A model generated the notes under the pieces. It was given only the letters and a program-made list of their open reading frames with translations, was not told the DNA's origin and did not search any database. Position numbers and translations under genes: made by a program. Source: Alkalibacterium kapii (GTDB lineage Bacteria > Bacillota > Bacilli > Lactobacillales > Carnobacteriaceae_A). From it: a stretch of 64,000 bases of DNA. Of the stretch, positions 20,003-28,371 are shown in pieces; the stretch's first letter is position 1, and each line of letters opens with the position of its first letter. The stretch lies in assembly GCF_007988865.1 (NCBI RefSeq), contig NZ_BJUY01000003.1, forward strand, positions 62,001 through 126,000, given 5' to 3'.

Positions 20003-20121
20003 CACAAAAAAAAGTGCCTGGACCACTCCGAATTTAGTATAAACTACTACCTTGGGTGGAAAAGCACTTTCACTGCTCTACCTCGATTTAAATGTATTTA
20101 AGTCATTTACTTGTATCAATA
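20003..20121 (-). ncRNA. Candidate terminated leader or small RNA upstream of mnmE
   Basis: A consensus minus-strand promoter would start RNA near 20121. The transcript of about 118 nt ends in a layered hairpin: GTGC/GCAC outer stem, CCAC/GTGG middle, TAGT/ACTA inner, then an uninterrupted T8 on the minus strand. No reading frame or classical T-box or SRP signature was recognised. It could be a terminator-controlled leader of mnmE or a free small RNA. Rest of the 391-bp gap: a second terminator for the sugar-transport operon. Confidence 0.5.
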
Positions 20122-20127
20122 CGTTAA

Positions 20128-20156
20128 ATAATATACGTAATTAACTGATTTGTCAA
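20128..20156 (-). promoter_or_regulatory. Sigma-A promoter of the mnmE-upstream RNA
   Basis: On the minus strand, TTGACA (20156-20151) and TATTAT (20133-20128) are separated by exactly 17 bp. It is among the best promoter matches in the window. Confidence 0.75.
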
Positions 20157-20227
20157 CTTTTATACTTATTTATTATAAGTAAAATGTGAACATTCTTTTA
20201 CAGCATCCATTTTACACTTGCTATAAA

Positions 20228-20264
20228 AATACTGTTGAAGAGAATAGGCATCTTCAACAGTATT
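20228..20264 (-). terminator. Intrinsic terminator of the sugar ABC operon
   Basis: AATACTGTTGAAGA (20228-20241) pairs perfectly with TCTTCAACAGTATT (20251-20264). On the minus strand it is followed by TTTTATAG, just past the permease stop. Confidence 0.88.
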
Positions 20265-20285
20265 GTCCATTAAGTAGAAATTCAA

Positions 20286-21110
20286 TTAAGTCTTGATCGC
20301 ACCTTTTGTCACTCCTTCAACAATGTAGCGCTGAATAAAGATATACAGCACAATGATCGGGACAATGGCTAGAACAAGGCCTGCGAGTGCCAGCTCCCAC
20401 TGCACAGTATACTCGCCGAAAAAATAATACATGCGAAGTGGAATCGTCCGCATCCCTTCTTGGTTAATGACTAAGGACGGAAGTAAAAAGTCGTTCCATA
20501 GACGTATGGCATTCAAAATAATGACCGTGACCGTTGTTGGTTTCAATATTGGAAAAATCACTCGCCAGAAAATCTGAAATGGTGTGCCTCCATCTAAATA
20601 GGCGGCTTCATCCAGAGAGACCGATATCGACCGCATCGCTCCGTAAAATAAAAAGATAGACATACTGGAAGCAAAACCCCAGTTCATGATGATCAAACCA
20701 AATCGGTTCAAAAAATCGATCTGTCCAAAGATAGAAACCAGTGGGATCATGACAGACTGGAAAGGAATCAGCATGGTCAGTGCACAGAAGAAATAAATCG
20801 CTGTACTGATTTTCGATTTATTACGCGCCAAGGCATAAGCTGCCATAGAAGAAAAAATTACAATGATTATAATGCTGGCCGTTGTGATGAAAAGAGAATT
20901 CATGAAACTTCTTCCATATTCCAGCCCTTCGTACGCTCTGGAATAATTCTCTGTGACAAAGTTTTCTGGAATCCATATCGTGTTGGTGAATATCTCCGCC
21001 CGGCTTTTTAAAGAACCAAAAAATATGATGAAGAAAGGATAGATCCAAGTTACGGATACCAATATGCCAAGCGCGATCACCAGCCATTTATGTGTTTTTT
21101 CTCGTGTCAT
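20286..21110 (-). CDS. Sugar ABC transporter permease (MalG type, CUT1)
   Basis: The 274-residue inner-membrane protein has six predicted helices and the EAA loop DEAAYLDGGTPFQIFWRVIFPILKP, placing it with MalG-like carbohydrate permeases. Its ATG overlaps the stop of the upstream permease gene. No ATPase gene is present in the operon, so energy probably comes from a shared MsmK/MalK-type ATPase elsewhere, as is common in lactic acid bacteria. The neighbouring TreR-type regulator hints at a disaccharide such as trehalose as substrate, but that is inference. Confidence 0.88.
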   Translation of the reverse strand: MTREKTHKWLVIALGILVSVTWIYPFFIIFFGSLKSRAEIFTNTIWIPENFVTENYSRAYEGLEYGRSFMNSLFITTASIIIIVIFSSMAAYALARNKSKISTAIYFFCALTMLIPFQSVMIPLVSIFGQIDFLNRFGLIIMNWGFASSMSIFLFYGAMRSISVSLDEAAYLDGGTPFQIFWRVIFPILKPTTVTVIILNAIRLWNDFLLPSLVINQEGMRTIPLRMYYFFGEYTVQWELALAGLVLAIVPIIVLYIFIQRYIVEGVTKGAIKT

Positions 21111-21976
21111 TATAAATCGACCTCTTTTCTACGTGTTAAGAAAACCTGGGTCAAGGAAATCACCGCAACGATGAGAAAAAAGACGATGGCTTTAGATTGG
21201 GCATAGCCTTGGCGATATTGAAAGAACGCTGTGTTGTAAATATTCATAGCGATCATTTCAGTTGAGCCATACGGTGCACCATTAGTTAAGGCTAAATTCA
21301 TATCGTATATTTTAAATGCATTGGCTAAAGTTAAAAATAAGCTTACAGTAAAAGCCGGGGCAAGCATCGAGAACTTTATCTTCCAGAACGCCTGCCATTT
21401 ATTTGCCCCATCAATTTGGCCCGCTTCTATTAATTCACTAGGAATATTAGCTAAAAAAGAAATATAGATGATCATGATGTATCCGCTCATCTGCCATAAA
21501 AACACAATAACCAAGCCCCAAAACCCGGTCGTCGTATCAGCCAGCCAGGCATTGAAGAAAGATAAGCCCGTAGCATTTGCAATACCGGCAAATGCCCGGA
21601 CGAAAATAAACTGCCAGATAAAGCCCAAAATGATTCCTCCAATCAAATTGGGCATAAAGAAAATCGTCCTGAAAAACACACTCACTTTACCCATCTTTTG
21701 TGTCACAAGTAATGCTAATCCAAGTCCGATGACATTGATCAGCACTACAGCAACAACAGCAAAAAGGATAGTGAACCGTAAACTATATAGAAACTGTTTA
21801 TCGGATAAAAGGTTTTTGTAATTACTTAATCCTACAAATACAGCATTGTATCCATCTGAATTTGTCAGTGACGTGCCTATTCCTAAAATAAGTGGCAGAA
21901 CAATAACGAAAAATATGGCTAGCAGAGAGGGGATAATGAAAGCCCAATAGTACAGGTTTTTCTTTTTTCCCTTCAT
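21110..21976 (-). CDS. Sugar ABC transporter permease (MalF type, CUT1)
   Basis: 288-residue permease with six predicted membrane helices and the coupling loop SELIEAGQIDGANKWQAFWKIKFSMLAP. It pairs with the MalG-type subunit to form the membrane channel. GAGGTAATCGACT precedes the ATG; only six bases separate it from the binding-protein gene. It is shorter than E. coli MalF (514 residues), which has a large extra periplasmic loop; the short form is normal for Gram-positive CUT1 systems. Confidence 0.88.
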   Translation of the reverse strand: MKGKKKNLYYWAFIIPSLLAIFFVIVLPLILGIGTSLTNSDGYNAVFVGLSNYKNLLSDKQFLYSLRFTILFAVVAVVLINVIGLGLALLVTQKMGKVSVFFRTIFFMPNLIGGIILGFIWQFIFVRAFAGIANATGLSFFNAWLADTTTGFWGLVIVFLWQMSGYIMIIYISFLANIPSELIEAGQIDGANKWQAFWKIKFSMLAPAFTVSLFLTLANAFKIYDMNLALTNGAPYGSTEMIAMNIYNTAFFQYRQGYAQSKAIVFFLIVAVISLTQVFLTRRKEVDL

Positions 21977-21982
21977 AGTCGA

Positions 21983-23290
21983 TTACCTCATTTCTGAAAA
22001 GGCCTGAGATGTATTCTCTTCAAACGCCTCCCAAGATTGTTCGCCATCTAAATAGCTCTGGAACTCTGGATACAGCACTTGCTGGAACCAGCCACTAGGG
22101 TACTGATTATGAACCATTGCCGCTGTTTCGCCGGCAAGCAAAGCCTCATACAACTGTCGGGATACCGGGTCAGAAATATCTGCTGGATCATATCCTTCCT
22201 GAGCAGGGATAAAGGCCAGATCGCCTAGTATCATTTCCTGTCCTTCGTCAGAAAGATACATCCAGTCAATAAAGCTCTTGGCTTCTTCAACTACAGCATC
22301 GTCATGGTTCCCGTTGATACCGATATACCAGGGAGAACCGGCTGGAATTCTTCCTTCCGTATCGCTTTCACCATAAACAGGCAGAATACCGAGTTTTTCC
22401 TGAGCAAAATCAGGATCGATTTCATTTAATGTCGGAACGATCCAGACACCCTGGTGCACCATTGCCACTTGGTCGTTGACAAACAGTTCCTCAACAGAAC
22501 GGCTGTAATCCACAGTTAAAATCGGTTGAACATTGTACTCATTGATCAAATCAGTGTATTTTTTCATCTGATCGCCGTATTCCCATGTCAGTTCCTCTGC
22601 GTTATAGGCATCCAATATACTGTGATTAAATTCCGGACTGGTGAAATTAGCTGAAAACTGATTGGCGATGTAATTTTCGCCACCACTAAAACCAAAGACT
22701 TGTTCAATACCCAGCTTATCTTTTTGACTGTCAAGTGTTTCAACGGCTGAGACAAAATCATCATAGGATTCGATCGAATCAGGATCGATGCCTGCCTGTT
22801 CAAAGATATCTTTATTATACATCCATCCGAATCCTTCAATATTCAGAGGAATGCCAAGCTGAGTACCGTCGATTGTGCCACCTTCAAGCAGTCCATCGAT
22901 AACAGTATCGGCAACGTCCATTTCTGATACATCGATCAATGCATCACTGTAACGTTCGATTTCCGGGAGACCGTTAAGCATCATGAGCGCCGGTTCATCA
23001 CCAGAAGAAAAACGGGCCTGAAGACCAGCAGATCCTTCGCCACTTCCGATTGTAGTAATAGTGATTTCGGCATTGTTATCAGACTGCGCACTATACATTT
23101 CTGCGAGTTCTTCTAATTGTGCAGTGATTTCGGGTTTCTGGTTGAAGAAGTCGACCGTTACAGCTTCTCCACTTGACCCCTCATTCTGATCACTGTCCGT
23201 AGTGGAGGAGCCACCCTCGTTACCTCCTGTACCACAGGCCGTTAGTATCACAGGTACAGTGAGTAAAGAAAACAACAATGATTTTTTCAT
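21983..23290 (-). CDS. Extracellular sugar-binding lipoprotein
   Basis: 435-residue solute-binding protein of the CUT1 importer. It has a lipoprotein signal ending in LTAC and a Gly/Ser/acidic linker, then a two-lobe family 1 binding fold (for example FGWMYNKDIFEQAGI and AMVHQGVWIVPTL). AGGAGAATGCAAA precedes the ATG. It heads the three-gene minus-strand operon. The upstream region contains a TATAAT -10 near 23340 overlapped by TAATA/TATTA symmetry. I found no TreR-like operator there, so control by the divergent regulator is open. Confidence 0.88.
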   Translation of the reverse strand: MKKSLLFSLLTVPVILTACGTGGNEGGSSTTDSDQNEGSSGEAVTVDFFNQKPEITAQLEELAEMYSAQSDNNAEITITTIGSGEGSAGLQARFSSGDEPALMMLNGLPEIERYSDALIDVSEMDVADTVIDGLLEGGTIDGTQLGIPLNIEGFGWMYNKDIFEQAGIDPDSIESYDDFVSAVETLDSQKDKLGIEQVFGFSGGENYIANQFSANFTSPEFNHSILDAYNAEELTWEYGDQMKKYTDLINEYNVQPILTVDYSRSVEELFVNDQVAMVHQGVWIVPTLNEIDPDFAQEKLGILPVYGESDTEGRIPAGSPWYIGINGNHDDAVVEEAKSFIDWMYLSDEGQEMILGDLAFIPAQEGYDPADISDPVSRQLYEALLAGETAAMVHNQYPSGWFQQVLYPEFQSYLDGEQSWEAFEENTSQAFSEMR

Positions 23291-23585
23291 TTTGCATTCT
23301 CCTTTTTTATGTAATCCCTTTCTTATTAAGAATATAATAGCATATTATACATAGATTACGGAAATTTAACGCTTTATTTACATTCATATGATGCTGAAGC
23401 CTGTCCAGATTATGTATTCTTATTGACTCGTTTTCAGTTTCTACTATATAAACAGCTCTTTAAAATCGATTTAAATTATTTTTTTTATAAATAATTGTTA
23501 ATAATCAGATGTGCAGTTGAGAAGCCGACGTTTTTCTTATAAAATAGAGTGTGGTGAAATCAATGATGATACGGGGGAAGCCTTA

Positions 23586-24326
23586 ATGAGTAGATTCCAA
23601 CAAATATTTTTAGATATCGAATCAGATATTCTGAACCAGACGTATAAAGCTGGAGAGCTTCTGCCCAGTGAAAATAAGCTGTCAAAAAAATATAATGTTT
23701 CGCGTGAAACAATTCGGAAAGCCCTCAATTTACTGCTGGATAGTGGATATATACAAAAAAAGCAGGGTAAAGGTTCGATTGTTTTAGATATTAAGCGTTT
23801 CGAATTTCCTATTTCTGGTCTGACCAGTTATAAAGAGCTGGAAGAGGCCCAAAATATCAATAGCGAAACGTTACTTATCAAAAATCAAGTTGAGTTGCTG
23901 CCTGAGCATATTGCTTCTTTGCTGAAAGTTACAAGTAATACCAAAGTACACGCTGTGATTCGCGGGCGGAAAGTGGACGGAGAGGCGGTTATTTTGGATA
24001 AAGATTATCTGCTGACTTCAGTTATTCCAGAACTTCCGGACGCTGAGGCTAAGAAATCCTTATATAACTATATCGAAAATAAATTGGGACTCACTATCAG
24101 CTATGCTAGAAAAGAGTTTGTAGTGGAACCAGCCACACAAGAAGACCGCGACTTGATGACGTTGCATGGAGATACCCATGTTGTGGTAACGCGCAGTGAA
24201 GTTCATCTGGAAGATACAACTTTGTTCCAATATACAGAATCGAGACACCGTTTGGATAAGTTTCGTTTTACTGAATTTGCGCGCCGTCGTCCGCCGATGG
24301 ATACAAATTCAACGTCTTTGATTTAA
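23586..24326 (+). CDS. treR: TreR-type GntR/UTRA repressor
   Basis: 246-residue transcription factor: GntR winged helix (about 1-70: LPSENKLSKKYNVSRETIRKAL, then GYIQKKQGKGS) and a UTRA effector domain. The C-terminus LEDTTLFQYTESRHRLDKFRF is nearly diagnostic of TreR, which senses trehalose-6-phosphate. I start at ATG 23586, 7 bases after GGGGGAAG; a GTG at 23511 is in frame but less likely. It faces the sugar ABC operon, while treB-treC, its expected target, lies about 6 kb away with a TreR-like operator. Confidence 0.85.
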   Translation: MSRFQQIFLDIESDILNQTYKAGELLPSENKLSKKYNVSRETIRKALNLLLDSGYIQKKQGKGSIVLDIKRFEFPISGLTSYKELEEAQNINSETLLIKNQVELLPEHIASLLKVTSNTKVHAVIRGRKVDGEAVILDKDYLLTSVIPELPDAEAKKSLYNYIENKLGLTISYARKEFVVEPATQEDRDLMTLHGDTHVVVTRSEVHLEDTTLFQYTESRHRLDKFRFTEFARRRPPMDTNSTSLI

Positions 24327-24489
24327 ATCACACTTGCGTCGATAAAAAAGTGGAACAGGTGCTCCGTCTTTTATATTTACCTTATTTTTTTAATCAGTCG
24401 AAGTAAACTTTGTTTTCTATTTAAAGAGGAAAAGAGGAGATCTCTGGCTGAGGTCTCCTCTTTTAACATTATTAACTAACTATTCGATA

Positions 24490-25050
24490 CTAGTTATTTT
24501 TCAACATAACTATGAGCTGGTTGACATAGTGCTCTATCTTTTCACTATCCTTTTCAGGAAAGTATAAGAATGAGATAATACTCCCTATCAGCATGCGTAA
24601 AGTTAACTCTTTGTTTTCTATCTTTATTCCGGCTTCTTCTGCGGCACTTTCTAATAAAGAATGCGTTCTTTCTATATAATCAAATGGAATGATTGCCGGA
24701 TTTATTTTTCTTTCTCTCAAAATCAACGTGATCATTTTATGGTTCTTGGAAATAAACAGGATACGATTTTTTATAATATGTTTCAATTTTATCGTAGGGT
24801 CAAAACTTTCCTCTTGTATATTTTCTTCAATTTCTTCTAAACTTTCTGAAAGTACCGGTTCAATGACAGCTCTGAATAATTCTTCTTTTGAAGAAAAATA
24901 GCGATATAAGGTGACCTCGGATATCCCGGCTGCTTTAGCAATACTCGCCGTTGTCGTTGTATGGTAACTGGCTTCTAAAAACCGCTCCATTGCTGCATTA
25001 ATGATATGATTTCGACGATTTTCTTTAGTCATTCTTTTCTTTTTGTCCAT
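24490..25050 (-). CDS. TetR-family regulator
   Basis: 186 residues with an N-terminal TetR helix-turn-helix (RNHIINAAMERFLEASYHTT, then TLYRYFSSKEELFRAVIEP) and an all-helical ligand domain. I start at ATG 25050, because AGGAG lies 7 bases upstream; an ATG 27 bases further upstream lacks a ribosome site. A TAGTCATTGA/TTGCTAGTC stretch just before the gene may be part of an operator, but no clean palindrome was found. It lies downstream of dps, separated by a terminator. Targets are unknown. Confidence 0.82.
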   Translation of the reverse strand: MDKKKRMTKENRRNHIINAAMERFLEASYHTTTTASIAKAAGISEVTLYRYFSSKEELFRAVIEPVLSESLEEIEENIQEESFDPTIKLKHIIKNRILFISKNHKMITLILRERKINPAIIPFDYIERTHSLLESAAEEAGIKIENKELTLRMLIGSIISFLYFPEKDSEKIEHYVNQLIVMLKNN

Positions 25051-25101
25051 TTTTATGCTCCTAAACTTGCTAGTCATTGAATCGCGTAAATAGTTATAAA
25101 A

Positions 25102-25130
25102 AAAGAAGCTAGTTGAATACTAGCTTCTTT
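25102..25130. terminator. Intrinsic terminator after dps
   Basis: AAAGAAGCTAGT (25102-25113) pairs with ACTAGCTTCTTT (25119-25130), loop of 5. T-runs on both strands. Confidence 0.88.
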
Positions 25131-25166
25131 TTCAGCTTCTCAAATCAATATGAAGCTTAACTTTGA

Positions 25167-25643
25167 TTAAGCATCATTTTTAGGTGCTTTGCCTAATTCA
25201 GCTTGCATCATCCAGATATTTAATTCTAAATCACCTTTAGCATCAATGAAAATATCTTCTGTTACTTCGTCGCCTTCTTTTTGGGCTGCTTCAATACCTT
25301 TTGAATATTCAGCAACTAACGTACGGAAAATACTGACTAATCGCTCAAGATGTTCATCAATTGATTTGTCCCATTTGCCCGGAACACTTTCAATGTTTGA
25401 CTTCTCAGCGAATTCTTCCAATGTTGAAACAGGTGAGCCGTCTATAATGATCAATCTTTCGGCGACTTCATCCAATTGTTCTTCAATGGCGTCACGGTAT
25501 TCATCCATTAATTCGTGGTAATTTTTGAAGTCTTTTCCACGTAAATACCAGTGAATTTGGTGGATAGCTGCTGAAGCTTGTGATAGGTCTGCGGTCAACT
25601 GATTGAGAACTTTCTTTGTCTCTTCGTATTTCATTTTTGACAT
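25167..25643 (-). CDS. dps: Dps-family ferritin-like DNA/iron protein
   Basis: 158-residue four-helix subunit that forms a dodecamer, oxidises Fe2+ with hydrogen peroxide and stores it. The interfacial ferroxidase ligands are visible: HQIHWYLRG (His28, His31), His43, then DEYRDAIEEQLDEVAERL. Length is typical. Expression probably starts at one or both of two similar promoters upstream. GGAGGATGTCAAAA places the ribosome site before the ATG. It protects against oxidative stress. Confidence 0.93.
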   Translation of the reverse strand: MSKMKYEETKKVLNQLTADLSQASAAIHQIHWYLRGKDFKNYHELMDEYRDAIEEQLDEVAERLIIIDGSPVSTLEEFAEKSNIESVPGKWDKSIDEHLERLVSIFRTLVAEYSKGIEAAQKEGDEVTEDIFIDAKGDLELNIWMMQAELGKAPKNDA

Positions 25644-25683
25644 CCTCCTATAATGTTAGTGTTTACTTACTTAATCCATATTC

Positions 25684-25712
25684 ACTATACTGGAAGCCCT
25701 TCTTTTTTTCAA
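25684..25712 (-). promoter_or_regulatory. dps proximal promoter P1
   Basis: On the minus strand TTGAAA (25712-25707) and TATAGT (25689-25684) are separated by 17 bp. The TCTACTTGAAA context and an upstream AATATTCGATTAAT stretch recur at P2. Confidence 0.65.
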
Positions 25713-25775
25713 GTAGAAGGCCTTATTAATCGAATATTCTTTGCTTGTTCTTATTTCGCTTATTCGATTAACTTA

Positions 25776-25813
25776 TTATGATATGTTATTAAGTGATTAC
25801 TTACATATCATAA
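25776..25813. promoter_or_regulatory. Perfect 10-bp inverted repeat between dps promoters
   Basis: TTATGATATG (25776-25785) and CATATCATAA (25804-25813) are exact complements around an 18-bp spacer. The element begins just past the P2 -10 and could be an operator or an RNA hairpin in the long P2 leader. Rest of the 340-bp gap: AT-rich, no gene. Confidence 0.55.
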
Positions 25814-25817
25814 GTAT

Positions 25818-25846
25818 ACTTTATCAGAAGCAATAGATTCTTTCAA
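25818..25846 (-). promoter_or_regulatory. dps distal promoter P2 (duplicate of P1)
   Basis: On the minus strand TTGAAA (25846-25841) and TAAAGT (25823-25818) are separated by 17 bp, 134 bp upstream of P1. The surrounding 40-50 bp resembles P1 (GCCTTATACTTGAAA against GCCTTCTACTTGAAA). Confidence 0.55.
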
Positions 25847-25983
25847 GTATAAGGCTCTATAATTCGAATTCTTTTGAGCTAAGGATGATTTATTTATTTT
25901 TGAGTCCCCTCCTCTTTGCCTATCATCTTTATTTATTATTCTATTTATATTTTTAACTTGCTTACTTCCTAAGATTTAAAACA

Positions 25984-27477
25984 CTAGAGGGGTAAATCTT
26001 TCTTTGTAAAGACAACGTTTGCTGCTGTGTATAAACTGAAGGCAATTACGCCTAAAGCAACCAGCCCCCACCCAAACTTTCCGCTGGCGAGTATCGCATC
26101 TGTATCAAAGAGGGTCGTTAATGTCAGATACTCGAGTATCGCTGGCGCATCATCCATCAACTGCTGAACCATGGTGAGCAAGAAGAAAGCGAAGGGAAGT
26201 CCTCCACCAACAGCCAAAGCTAATCCTGTGCGATTAAACAAAGTTGACGCGAAGAATGAAATGGAACTTATAGCCAAAATCAGGCTCAGTAGACCCAAAC
26301 TCAACCAAAAATATGTTTCTCTATCAAACTCAAGAGCCTCATCAACAGCTCTTGCTGATGACACTATTGTATTATTGGTCATTGTAATGATTTGTTCTTC
26401 ATTTAACCCTGTTGCTCGAACTGATGCTTCTAAAGCAGTCGGATTTTTCACTAAAATTAGATTATCGTCGACTTGACTACTATCCATATTTAAAGCTGTC
26501 GCAGAAGCGTCGACCACCGTTTGTAATAAAAGTCTAGCATTGTCTTCTGTCACTTTAACTTCAGGTTGAGCATTTTCTTGATTTTCTTCATTTATCCCTA
26601 GCACTGACTCGTCTGTTTCCTCGGCTTCAACTACAGCCATTTCATCATTCACAAATTGCTGATAATCATTTACAGAAATCCCCTTCACCCGAGCACCGGC
26701 TGTCAATGCATCATTGCTTTGTAAAATCATTCGAGGTTTTTCCATTAATTCTTCTGACGTGATTTCTATCTCGTCATCATCCATATCCGCATCATCTTTA
26801 TAGAGTTCCAGTCTCTCATCTGTAATGGCATCAGCCGCTTCTTTATAAGAACGATCATTGATCACCTCTTCTAAATAAAGTGAGTAGGCATCTAAATCCA
26901 TGTTCCTGTCTGTAGCTGCATCGCGCATCGCTTGTTCGTTATCTGCAATCATATACAAACGTCCAGAAATGTAACGTTCGTCTTGATCCAGTGATTCTGC
27001 TGCCGCTTCTATATCCTCTGTGATCGGATAGCCGGTCACGTTGTTATACTGTAACTGGGAAGCACCTAAACCGACTAGAGAAACGATGATATACATTAAA
27101 AAAACCGAGAGAATAAGGTAAAGTGATTTAGTGAAAATAACGCTTGAACGTTTAATGGGTGTCGATAACGTATAGGCCATCGAGCCAGAGTCGACTTCGC
27201 TTACCACAAGAGTATTTGCTGTAAACACAACATAAACGATCCCCAGAATAAGTGCGATCATCTTGTAAAAATTCTCTAAATTGCCTAGGAGACTGTCCAT
27301 TGATGACAGCAGGCTGGAAAAGGCCGTACCTTCAGCAGCTGAAGCAATGGATGCATAGCCTGTCGCATCATAACCGATGATAAAACCAGATAAGATGATA
27401 GACGCAACGGTTGTAATAATGGCCCAGAGCTTCCAGTTTGTTTTAACGCTCTGCTTGAAAAGTGGTTTTGAAAACAT
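25984..27477 (-). CDS. ABC-2 type exporter permease
   Basis: 497-residue membrane protein. An N-terminal helix and a second cluster (IALILGIVYVVFTANTLVV, then the ABC-2 motif SGSMAYTLSTPIKRSSVIFTK) are followed by a large acidic soluble segment (about residues 135-385). Four more helices end the protein. The long insert, rich in Asp and Glu, probably faces outside. It works with the two ATPases encoded just upstream. Substrate is unknown; the layout resembles drug, peptide or lipid exporters under TetR control. It starts at ATG 27477, one base after the preceding stop. Confidence 0.8.
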   Translation of the reverse strand: MFSKPLFKQSVKTNWKLWAIITTVASIILSGFIIGYDATGYASIASAAEGTAFSSLLSSMDSLLGNLENFYKMIALILGIVYVVFTANTLVVSEVDSGSMAYTLSTPIKRSSVIFTKSLYLILSVFLMYIIVSLVGLGASQLQYNNVTGYPITEDIEAAAESLDQDERYISGRLYMIADNEQAMRDAATDRNMDLDAYSLYLEEVINDRSYKEAADAITDERLELYKDDADMDDDEIEITSEELMEKPRMILQSNDALTAGARVKGISVNDYQQFVNDEMAVVEAEETDESVLGINEENQENAQPEVKVTEDNARLLLQTVVDASATALNMDSSQVDDNLILVKNPTALEASVRATGLNEEQIITMTNNTIVSSARAVDEALEFDRETYFWLSLGLLSLILAISSISFFASTLFNRTGLALAVGGGLPFAFFLLTMVQQLMDDAPAILEYLTLTTLFDTDAILASGKFGWGLVALGVIAFSLYTAANVVFTKKDLPL

Positions 27478-28371
27478 TTATATTTCATCCTTGAATACTT
27501 GCGTCACATAATCTCTAAACGAAAATTTGATTTCTTTGAAATAGACTAAATCGAATTGTTTCAAATCTTTGATTAATTGATTGATATCTTTATCGTTTAC
27601 GCCAACAAATACTTGCAGATCTTCTGCTTTCACTTCATCAAATTTATAGTCTAAGTTTAGAAACCGTTCAAAATCAGTGCGTGATTTAAATTCCATTCGA
27701 TATCTTTTATTTTTGTTATAACGGATTTTTGTCATATCAGTGACTTCAACGATTTCCCCTTCTCGAATGACTGCCACTCGATCAGCGACTTCTTCTACTT
27801 CTTGAAAGATATTACTCGACATAAAGATTGTCTTTCCTTTCGCTTTTTCTTCTTTTAAAAGATCGAGAAACACATCACGCATGAGAGGATCTAAACCAGT
27901 ACTTGGTTCATCCATGATCAAAATATCAGCTTCTGATGCGAATGCTGATACGATGGCTGTCTTTTGCTTCATCCCCTTACTCATCGCACGCACCTTCGCC
28001 GTCATATCTAATTGCAAAAGATCGACCAATTCTTTTGCTCGTTCAAAATTTCCTCTGTTGGATAAATAGATTTGTTCTTTTAAAAATTCTTCTCCTGTCG
28101 TGTTACCTGGGAAGTTTATTTCACCTGGGACATAAGCGACAAAACGCTTGATTTCTGCGCTGTTTTTAGTGGCATCCAGTCCATTGATCGTGATACCCCC
28201 CTCATCAGGCTTTATGAACCCCATCATATGCCGGATCGCTGTCGTTTTTCCGGCACCATTGACCCCGACAAAGCCATAAATTTCTCCTTCTTCAACATCT
28301 AAAGTCAGATCGAATATTCCCTGCCCTTTTCCATAATCTTTAGTCAAGTGAGTAATATCAATGTAAGCCAT
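27478..28371 (-). CDS. ABC transporter ATPase (second of pair)
   Basis: 297-residue nucleotide-binding subunit with Walker A GVNGAGKTT, signature MSKGMKQK and Walker B ILIMDEPSTGLDP. The C-terminal extension (about residues 220-297) resembles that of its neighbour. The start ATG lies 14 bp inside the upstream ATPase gene, with AGGAGAGGAGAA before it. It is paralogous to that gene, suggesting a heterodimeric ATPase on one permease chain. Confidence 0.88.
   Translation of the reverse strand: MAYIDITHLTKDYGKGQGIFDLTLDVEEGEIYGFVGVNGAGKTTAIRHMMGFIKPDEGGITINGLDATKNSAEIKRFVAYVPGEINFPGNTTGEEFLKEQIYLSNRGNFERAKELVDLLQLDMTAKVRAMSKGMKQKTAIVSAFASEADILIMDEPSTGLDPLMRDVFLDLLKEEKAKGKTIFMSSNIFQEVEEVADRVAVIREGEIVEVTDMTKIRYNKNKRYRMEFKSRTDFERFLNLDYKFDEVKAEDLQVFVGVNDKDINQLIKDLKQFDLVYFKEIKFSFRDYVTQVFKDEI

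Noticed and set aside
20003-20121. T-box riboswitch
   Set aside because: No AGGGTGGNACCGCG-type element or specifier loop on the minus strand; GGGTGG occurs only on the other strand and has no downstream gene.
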